From an uncultured Beijerinckiaceae bacterium (GTDB taxonomy: Bacteria; Pseudomonadota; Alphaproteobacteria; Rhizobiales; Beijerinckiaceae), in the NCBI GenBank assembly GCA_937873345.1, contig CALMRL010000323.1, forward strand, positions 1 to 5,092: a stretch of DNA of 5,092 nucleotides, read 5' to 3'. Made by a program: the position numbers and the translations under genes. The notes under the pieces are model-generated. The model did not search any database. It was given only the letters and a program-made list of their open reading frames with translations, and was not told the DNA's origin. Every line of letters starts with the position of its first letter. Within the stretch, counting starts at the first letter, position 1. Of this stretch, positions 1-4,320 are shown one piece after another.

Positions 1-1463
1 GGGGACGGAGACGGGCGCGTCGAGGCTTGCGGGTCCTGCATGACGGGAGATCGCAGGGCCGGCGATGGCCCGGTCATCGCGGACCCGCCACTTGCCGGAG
101 CAGCGGCCGGGTCGTCCGCCACCGGCGCCGCCATGGCGCGCGGTATAGTGCGTCCCGCCGCCCCGCCCTGGCCCAGCCGCCGCAGCACCTCGTCAGGGGC
201 CGGCAGGTCGGCGGCGTAGGCGAGGCGCACCAGCACCATGTCGGCGGCGGCGGGCGGGCGCGGCGCCTCCTTGACCTCGGAGAGCCCCTTCAGCAGCAGT
301 TGCCAGGCCCGCGTCAGCACCGCCATCGACAGCGCCTTGGCGAACAGCTTGCCCCGCACCCGCTCATCGGGCGATGCGGTGGGATCGTCGGCCGCCGCCG
401 GCACCAGCTTCAGCCGGGTGACGAAATGCACGAAGTCGGCGAGGTCGGCGAGGACCTGCCCCGGCTCGCCGCCGGCGTCGTGCAGCTCCTTCATCGTGCC
501 GAGCGCGCCCGCCATGTCGCCGCGCATCAGCTGCTCGAATAGGTCGATGATGCGCGCCCGGTCGGCGAGGCCGAGCATGGCGCGCAGCGTCGCGGCGTCG
601 AGCGTCCGCCCGGCTCCCGCCCCCAGCGCGATCGCCTGGTCGAGCAGCGAGAGGGCGTCGCGCACCGATCCTTCGGCGGCACGCGCGATCACCGCCAGCG
701 CCTCCTCCTCCACCGGCACGTTCTCGCGCGCGCAGATGCGGGCGAGATGGGCGACCATCACCGGCGGCTCGATGCGGCGCAGGTCGAAGCGCTGGCAACG
801 CGAGCGCACCGTGATCGGCACCTTCTCGATCTCGGTCGTCGCGAACAGGAACTTCACGTGGTCGGGCGGCTCCTCCAGCGTCTTCAGCAGGCCGTTGAAG
901 GCCTGCTTGGAGAGCATGTGCACCTCGTCGATGATGTAGATCTTGGTGCGCGCCATCACCGGGCGGTAGCGCGCCGAGTCGATGATCTCGCGCACGTCGT
1001 CGATGCCGGTGTGGCTGGCGGCGTCCATCTCGATCACGTCGACGTGGCGCGACTCGATGATCGCCTGGCAGTGCTCGCCGTGGCCCTCCATGCGGATCGA
1101 GGGCCTGTCGATGCTGCCGTGCTTATAGTTGAAGGCGCGGGCGAGGATGCGGGCCGTGGTGGTCTTGCCGACCCCGCGCACCCCGGTCAGCATGTAGGCC
1201 TGGTGGATGCGCTCGAGGTCGAAGGCGTTGGACAGCGTGCGCACCATCGCCCCCTGCCCGATCAGGTCTTCGAAGGAGGACGGGCGGTATTTTCGCGCGA
1301 GCACGCGGTAGGGCTCGGCCTTCGCAACCGGCCCGCCGCCGGCCTGCGGCACGAGGCCGGCGAGCGCCTCCTGCTCGTGCCGATCCTGGTCGGCGAACAG
1401 CTTGCCGAGCCCTTCGGACGGGCCGGCATCGTCGGGCTGGGGGCTCTCGGGGAGGCTGCTCAT
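1..1463 (-). CDS. dnaX: DNA polymerase III subunit gamma/tau (clamp loader ATPase), C-terminus cut by left edge
   Basis: This is the ATPase of the clamp-loader complex, which opens the sliding clamp and loads it on primed DNA at the replication fork. 487 codons are visible. A low-complexity N-terminal extension of about 50 residues precedes PYRVLARKYRPSSFEDLIGQ, which corresponds to the very N-terminus of E. coli DnaX. The AAA+ motifs follow in order: Walker A GVRGVGKTT (94-102), Walker B IYIIDEVHML (175-184), sensor 1 FATTE (207-211), the SRC arginine-finger motif (221-223) and sensor 2 around GSVRDALSLLDQ (266-277). Domain III and the start of an Ala/Pro-rich linker (from about 434) follow; the tau-specific C-terminus lies outside the window. 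The four-cysteine zinc module of E. coli DnaX is reduced to one cysteine (C132). The ATG at 1463 is the only usual start after the in-frame stop at 1497-1499. No strong ribosome binding site precedes it. The gene is transcribed away from the HAD gene. Confidence 0.97.
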   Translation of the reverse strand, partial: MSSLPESPQPDDAGPSEGLGKLFADQDRHEQEALAGLVPQAGGGPVAKAEPYRVLARKYRPSSFEDLIGQGAMVRTLSNAFDLERIHQAYMLTGVRGVGKTTTARILARAFNYKHGSIDRPSIRMEGHGEHCQAIIESRHVDVIEMDAASHTGIDDVREIIDSARYRPVMARTKIYIIDEVHMLSKQAFNGLLKTLEEPPDHVKFLFATTEIEKVPITVRSRCQRFDLRRIEPPVMVAHLARICARENVPVEEEALAVIARAAEGSVRDALSLLDQAIALGAGAGRTLDAATLRAMLGLADRARIIDLFEQLMRGDMAGALGTMKELHDAGGEPGQVLADLADFVHFVTRLKLVPAAADDPTASPDERVRGKLFAKALSMAVLTRAWQLLLKGLSEVKEAPRPPAAADMVLVRLAYAADLPAPDEVLRRLGQGGAAGRTIPRAMAAPVADDPAAAPASGGSAMTGPSPALRSPVMQDPQASTRPSPS

Positions 1464-1574
1464 CGCATCCCAAGTGGGGCCGGCGGGGAAGCCGGGTCAA
1501 GGCCCGCGGGATGCGGCCCATGCGGTGTGGCAAGCTTCCTGTAAGCTCCATCCCATCCCATCAGGGAGCGCGCG
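1464..1574. promoter_or_regulatory. Divergent intergenic region between dnaX and the HAD phosphatase gene
   Basis: These 111 bp must hold the start signals of dnaX (leftward) and the HAD gene (rightward). On the minus strand TTGACC at 1495-1500 is a good -35 match, but the hexamer 17 bp further on (CCACTT, 1472-1477) is a poor -10, and the transcript would start almost at the dnaX ATG. For the rightward gene, AAGCTT (1532-1537) and AAGCTC (1543-1548) repeat 11 bp apart in a locally less GC-rich stretch, which could be promoter or operator sequence. None of this is strong enough to name a site. Confidence 0.35.
1563..1568 (+). promoter_or_regulatory. Ribosome binding site of the HAD phosphatase gene
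   Basis: AGGGAG lies 6 nt before the ATG at 1575 and fixes that start. The protein then begins only a few residues before its first catalytic motif, as expected for this family. Confidence 0.75.
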
Positions 1575-2369
1575 ATGGCCAGGGTATCCGGCGTCCTCAT
1601 CGACCTCGGCGGCGTGGTCTACGTCGGCGAGGCCGCGATCCCCGGCGCGGTCGAGGCGGTCGCGCGGCTGCGGCGCGGCGGGATGGCGGTGCGCTTCCTC
1701 ACCCACCCCACGCGGCGGCCGCTGCGGGCGCTGGGCAGTGACCTCGGCAGGCTCGGACTCGCAGTGCAGCCCGGCGAGTTGTTCACCCCGGCGCTCGCCG
1801 CGCGCCACGTCCTGGCTGGCAGGGCGGCGCACCTCCTCGTGCATCCCGACCTGCGCGAGGATTTCCCCCGCGAGACGTTCGAGGAGACCGCCGGCGCGAA
1901 GGCGGGGGCCGTGGTGGTCGGCGACGCCGGCGAGGGCTTCTCCTATGCCGCCCTCAACGCCGCCTTCCGCGCGCTGGAGGACGGCGCCGAGTTGATCGCG
2001 CTCGCCGCCAACCGCTCCTTCCGGGACGCCGACGGCGGCCTGAGCCTCGATGCCGGGCCGTTCGTCGCGGCGCTGGAGTTCGCCAGCCGCAAGGAGGCGA
2101 GGGTGATCGGCAAGCCGGCCGAGGCCTTCTTCCAGGGGGCGCTCGACAGCCTCGGCGTCACGGCCGGCCAGGGGACGTGCATGACGGCGATGGTCGGCGA
2201 CGACGTCGAGTCAGACGTCGGCGGGGCGATGGCGGCCGGGCTCGTCGGGGTTCTGGTGCGCACGGGCAAGTACCGCGACGGCGACGAGGGGTGTATCACC
2301 CCGGCGCCCAGCCACGTCGCGGCCGATCTCGCGGCGGCGGCGGACTGGCTGCTCGAAGGCTCAAGCTAG
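1575..2369 (+). CDS. LHPP-like HAD-IIA family phosphatase
   Basis: 264 residues, a normal full length for a subclass IIA haloacid dehalogenase-type hydrolase. The closest type I recognise is LHPP (phospholysine phosphohistidine inorganic pyrophosphate phosphatase, the TIGR01458 type): the string VVVGDAGEGFSYAALNAAF (112-131), the block around LSLDAGPFVAALEFA (157-170) and VRTGKYRDGDE (228-238) parallel human LHPP. Motif I is IDLGGVVY (9-16) with nucleophile D10; the second aspartate usual in HAD enzymes is glycine G12. Motif II is LTHPT (42-46), motif III is K180 in VIGKP, and motif IV is MVGDDVESDVGGA (206-218). The substrate-capping C2 domain should lie between motifs II and III. It is probably a cytosolic phosphatase acting on phosphoamino acids, pyrophosphate or another small phosphate ester; the substrate cannot be told from sequence. 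The stop overlaps the stop of the convergent methyltransferase gene. Confidence 0.92.
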   Translation: MARVSGVLIDLGGVVYVGEAAIPGAVEAVARLRRGGMAVRFLTHPTRRPLRALGSDLGRLGLAVQPGELFTPALAARHVLAGRAAHLLVHPDLREDFPRETFEETAGAKAGAVVVGDAGEGFSYAALNAAFRALEDGAELIALAANRSFRDADGGLSLDAGPFVAALEFASRKEARVIGKPAEAFFQGALDSLGVTAGQGTCMTAMVGDDVESDVGGAMAAGLVGVLVRTGKYRDGDEGCITPAPSHVAADLAAAADWLLEGSS

Positions 2370-3226
2370 AGGTCGAGCGGCACCGTCGGCCGGGTGCGCT
2401 GCGCGACCACCGTGTACATCGGCATCGGCTTGCCCGTGAGGAGCTGGCTGTGCGTCGTCACGACGGCCCGCTCGAAGCCGAGCACGCCGAGCCATTCCAC
2501 GACGAGCTTCGGCGGCAGGTCCCACCAGGTCTCCCACGGGCCGGGGCGGGCGAAGCGCGGCTTGAAGCGCGCGGCGCGGCCCGACACCAGCTTCGCCAGC
2601 CGCGACAGCGCCATCGAATGCAGGCCGGCGAGCGGCAGCAGGTCGGCGATCACCATCGTCTCCCCCGTGATCTGCGCGGCGTTGTGCAGGGCGAGGAAGG
2701 GGTCGCGCAGGTGCAGGAGGATCGAGCCGAAGACGCTGACGTCGACCGGCCCCAGCGCGGGGTCGATGCGGTACACCGTGCCGTGCGCCATCCGCGCCGC
2801 CGAACGGTTCGCCTCGTGGCACAGCCAGTAGCCGTTGTTGATCGCCCTGATGTGCGCCTTGCGCCCGCGCGCGTGCTCGGCCGCGTCGATCGCCGAAAGG
2901 GGCACGATGTCCCAGCCCTCGGCGTCGGACAGGTCGTAGGAGATCACCGGCGCGCCGGCGCGCTCCATGTGGAAGGTGAGGCACCCCGGCGCCGCTCCGA
3001 CGTCGAGCGCTCGACGTCCTGCCAGCGGCACTTGGCCGAGGTAGCGGTCGATGTTGGGGCTCAAGTCCCACTCACCCGGCACCCTGCCGTGGCCGGGGAC
3101 ATCGGTGGAGTGATAGAAATAGCAGTCGGCAAGCGCGAGGCCGCGCACGGGCGCGGCGAACAATCGATCGCTGGTGGCCGGATCGGCGGAATGGGGACCG
3201 GCCGGCGCGAGGGTTGCCGTCGTCAA
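2366..3226 (-). CDS. CmoB-like class I SAM-dependent methyltransferase, TTG start
   Basis: 286 residues, soluble, with no signal peptide or membrane segment. The SAM-binding motif I is ALDVGAAPG (73-81), followed by an acidic strand-2 residue in VISYDLSD (D98). SVFGSILLHLRDPFLAL (164-180) corresponds to the strand 4-5 region of CmoB and DUF1698-type enzymes, where CmoB has a similar string ending in LYHRRSP. The N-terminal lead YHSTDVPGHGRVPGEWDLSP (38-57) also resembles that group. CmoB itself modifies wobble uridine in tRNA, but this protein is too divergent to assign that reaction; methyl transfer is likely and the acceptor is unknown. The start is TTG at 3226, supported by GAGGGG 6 nt upstream; no ATG lies near it in frame. 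The gene begins about 50 bp after the 3' end of ffs on the same strand with no visible promoter between, so it may be transcribed by read-through. It ends tail to tail with the HAD gene inside a shared CTAG. Confidence 0.86.
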   Translation of the reverse strand: MTTATLAPAGPHSADPATSDRLFAAPVRGLALADCYFYHSTDVPGHGRVPGEWDLSPNIDRYLGQVPLAGRRALDVGAAPGCLTFHMERAGAPVISYDLSDAEGWDIVPLSAIDAAEHARGRKAHIRAINNGYWLCHEANRSAARMAHGTVYRIDPALGPVDVSVFGSILLHLRDPFLALHNAAQITGETMVIADLLPLAGLHSMALSRLAKLVSGRAARFKPRFARPGPWETWWDLPPKLVVEWLGVLGFERAVVTTHSQLLTGKPMPMYTVVAQRTRPTVPLDL

Positions 3227-3232
3227 GCCGTT

Positions 3233-3238
3233 CCCCTC
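3233..3238 (-). promoter_or_regulatory. Ribosome binding site deciding the TTG start of the methyltransferase
   Basis: On the minus strand GAGGGG (3238 down to 3233) lies 6 nt before TTG at 3226-3224. It is the only good Shine-Dalgarno match near the beginning of the methyltransferase frame, and the frame has no nearby ATG. A start further upstream would have to lie inside the SRP RNA. Confidence 0.72.
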
Positions 3239-3260
3239 GGAGTGCCTCTGGAAGCGTCCG

Positions 3261-3275
3261 CTCCACCGGGCGGAG
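3261..3275 (-). terminator. Possible weak hairpin terminator after the SRP RNA
   Basis: On the minus strand CTCCGC-CCG-GTGGAG forms a 6-bp stem (one G-T pair) with a 3-nt loop, directly after the SRP RNA 3' end. No run of T follows, so it would be at best a leaky terminator or a processing boundary that lets transcription continue into the methyltransferase. Confidence 0.3.
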
Positions 3276-3373
3276 GTGGGAGGTTGGACAGAGACCCGCC
3301 CGGTCTCGTTAGGGCTGCTTCCTTCCGGACCTGACCCGGTTGGCGAGTGGAACGTCCACCGCCAACCTCCCGG
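3276..3373 (-). ncRNA. ffs: Bacterial small signal recognition particle RNA (4.5S RNA)
   Basis: This RNA binds the Ffh protein to form the signal recognition particle, which brings ribosomes making membrane proteins to the receptor FtsY. The diagnostic apical domain is present on the minus strand: GGTCAGG (3336-3330), the GGAA tetraloop hairpin CCGGAAGG (3328-3321) and AAGCAGCC (3320-3313), which together form the Ffh-binding helix with its symmetric and asymmetric loops. The termini pair over 10 bp: GGGAGGTTGG (3371-3362) with CCAACCTCCC (3287-3278). The length of about 98 nt is normal for the small form without an Alu domain. The exact ends are estimated from this helix and may be off by a few bases. 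Both arms also contain self-complementary stretches (13-bp and 6-bp hairpins). The neighbouring methyltransferase gene starts about 50 bp downstream on the same strand. Confidence 0.95.
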
Positions 3374-3376
3374 CGG

Positions 3377-3406
3377 CTATGTGGACCCGTTCGCGGCGAA
3401 GCGCAA
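3377..3406 (-). promoter_or_regulatory. Probable ffs promoter
   Basis: On the minus strand TTGCGC (3406-3401) as -35 is followed after 17 bp by CACATA (3383-3378) as -10. The expected start point, about 6-7 nt further, falls at 3371 or just before it, exactly where the SRP RNA terminal helix begins. The agreement of position supports the call; the hexamers themselves are only moderate matches to the sigma-70 consensus. Confidence 0.5.
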
Positions 3407-3428
3407 TGGCGCGGCAGGGCACCGTCCA

Positions 3429-3447
3429 GCTGCAAAGGGGAGGCAGC
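3429..3447 (-). terminator. Possible weak hairpin after the alpha/beta hydrolase gene
   Basis: Starting 3 nt after the hydrolase stop on the minus strand, GCTGC (3447-3443) and GCAGC (3433-3429) can form a 5-bp stem with a 9-nt loop. No T-run follows, and 5 bp is short, so this may be chance. If the hydrolase transcript is not ended here it would run into ffs. Confidence 0.2.
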
Positions 3448-3450
3448 CGT

Positions 3451-4227
3451 CTAAGCCTCGGCGATCCCCTCCACTGCCCGCAGCAGCAGCGCGATGTCCT
3501 CCGGCCGCGACAGGCGGTGGTCGCCGTCCTTGACCAGGCTGATCACCGCCGGGTCCTCGTGCAGGTGCTCCACCAGCGTCATCGCGTGGCGCCAGGGCAC
3601 GTCTGGGTCGGCGAGGCCCTGGATGACGTGCACCGGCGCGTGAGCGCGGATCGGCCGGCCGAACAGCAGGTGGGACCGCCCCTCCTCGATCAGCCGCCGC
3701 GTGATCGGCACCGGCGGCCCGTAGGCGGACGGGCGGTGGCGGACGCCCGTGTCGGCGATCTCGCGCCGCGCGGCCGCGTCGAGGCCCTCCCACATCAGCG
3801 CCTGCGTGAAGTCGACGGCCGGCGCCAGCAGCACCAGCCCGGCCGGCGGTGTGTCCGCCGCGGCGAGGCGCTGCGCCGCGAGCAGCGCGATCCAGCCGCC
3901 CATCGAGGAGCCGACCAGGAGGCAGGGACCGTCCGCGAAGGCCCCGATCACGGCCAACGCATCGGCGAGCCAGAGCCCGATCGTGCCGTCGGTGAAGGCG
4001 CCGCCGGAGCTGCCGTGGCCGGAATAGTCGAAGCGCAGGCAGGCGCGGCCGCGCTCCGCCGCGAAGGCGTCGAGGGCGGTGGCCTTGGTCGCGGTCATGT
4101 CGGAGCGGAAGCCGCCGAGCCAGACGATCGTCGGCCCCGCACCCCCGCGGCGCAGCACCGCGAGGCTGCGCGCGCCCGATCCTTCGCCATCGCTCACGGC
4201 GAGGTGCGCCGCCTCCGGCTGTTTCAC
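3451..4227 (-). CDS. Alpha/beta hydrolase (serine hydrolase, ABHD10-like group), GTG start
   Basis: 258 residues with the full alpha/beta hydrolase layout and no signal peptide, so probably cytosolic. The early strand and oxyanion region are VWLGGFRSDM (35-44), followed by LRFDYSGHGSSGG (64-76). The nucleophile elbow is GSSMG (106-110) with S108 as nucleophile. The acid is D207 or D209 in GLADPDVPW (204-212), and the catalytic histidine is H237 in DGDHRLS (234-240). The pattern matches a group of alphaproteobacterial esterase/thioesterase-like hydrolases related to ABHD10; the substrate is unknown. The open frame continues far upstream to 4998, but the extension is only the shadow of the opposite glycosyltransferase gene. 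The GTG at 4227 is chosen because it gives a short N-terminus of about 20 residues before the first strand, as expected for this group, although no clear ribosome binding site precedes it. It is divergent from the glycosyltransferase. Confidence 0.92.
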   Translation of the reverse strand: MKQPEAAHLAVSDGEGSGARSLAVLRRGGAGPTIVWLGGFRSDMTATKATALDAFAAERGRACLRFDYSGHGSSGGAFTDGTIGLWLADALAVIGAFADGPCLLVGSSMGGWIALLAAQRLAAADTPPAGLVLLAPAVDFTQALMWEGLDAAARREIADTGVRHRPSAYGPPVPITRRLIEEGRSHLLFGRPIRAHAPVHVIQGLADPDVPWRHAMTLVEHLHEDPAVISLVKDGDHRLSRPEDIALLLRAVEGIAEA

Positions 4228-4320
4228 CGACGTTAAGCTTGACGCTCTATCCAAGCCCCTCGCTCGCCGACCATCACCGGCCCGATCCTTAACCTCGATC
4301 CGCCGCCGGCAGGAGAGCCC
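4228..4320. promoter_or_regulatory. Divergent intergenic region between hydrolase and glycosyltransferase
   Basis: These 93 bp separate two genes read in opposite directions. They hold a near-palindrome, GTTAAGCTTGAC (4232-4243, 10 of 12 positions symmetric), 5 bp before the hydrolase GTG, which could be an operator or simply overlap the start region. CGATCC is repeated at 4283-4288 and 4296-4301 around a TTAA. A -35-like TTGACG lies at 4239-4244 pointing to the glycosyltransferase, but no good -10 follows at the right spacing. The promoters must be here, yet I cannot place them. Confidence 0.35.
4311..4315 (+). promoter_or_regulatory. Ribosome binding site of the glycosyltransferase gene
   Basis: AGGAG lies 5 nt before the GTG at 4321 and fixes this GTG as the start. 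Confidence 0.78.

Noticed and set aside
747..1544. Long plus-strand open frame opposite dnaX (265 codons)
   Set aside because: It is antisense to the AAA+ domain of dnaX, is rich in Arg, His and Val with no recognisable motif, and arises because high-GC coding DNA lacks stops in other frames.
1523..1547. Sigma-54-like TGGCA upstream of the HAD gene
   Set aside because: TGGCA at 1528-1532 is present, but no TTGC follows at the required spacing.
3072..3266. Small minus-strand frame of 64 codons overlapping the methyltransferase start
   Set aside because: It is in another frame of the methyltransferase N-terminus, lacks a ribosome binding site as good as that of the TTG start, and has no motif.
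2177..3334. Long plus-strand open frame (385 codons) across the HAD end, the methyltransferase and ffs
   Set aside because: It overlaps two well-supported genes and the SRP RNA and has an Arg-rich composition with no domain; it is a GC-driven shadow.
3340..4236. Plus-strand open frame opposite the hydrolase (298 codons)
   Set aside because: It begins inside the SRP RNA and is antisense to a hydrolase with a complete catalytic triad; it has no recognisable fold.
4233..4292. Possible CtrA cell-cycle regulator site (TTAA pairs) between hydrolase and glycosyltransferase
   Set aside because: The two TTAA sequences (4233-4236 and 4289-4292) are about 52 bp apart, not the 7 bp of a CtrA box.
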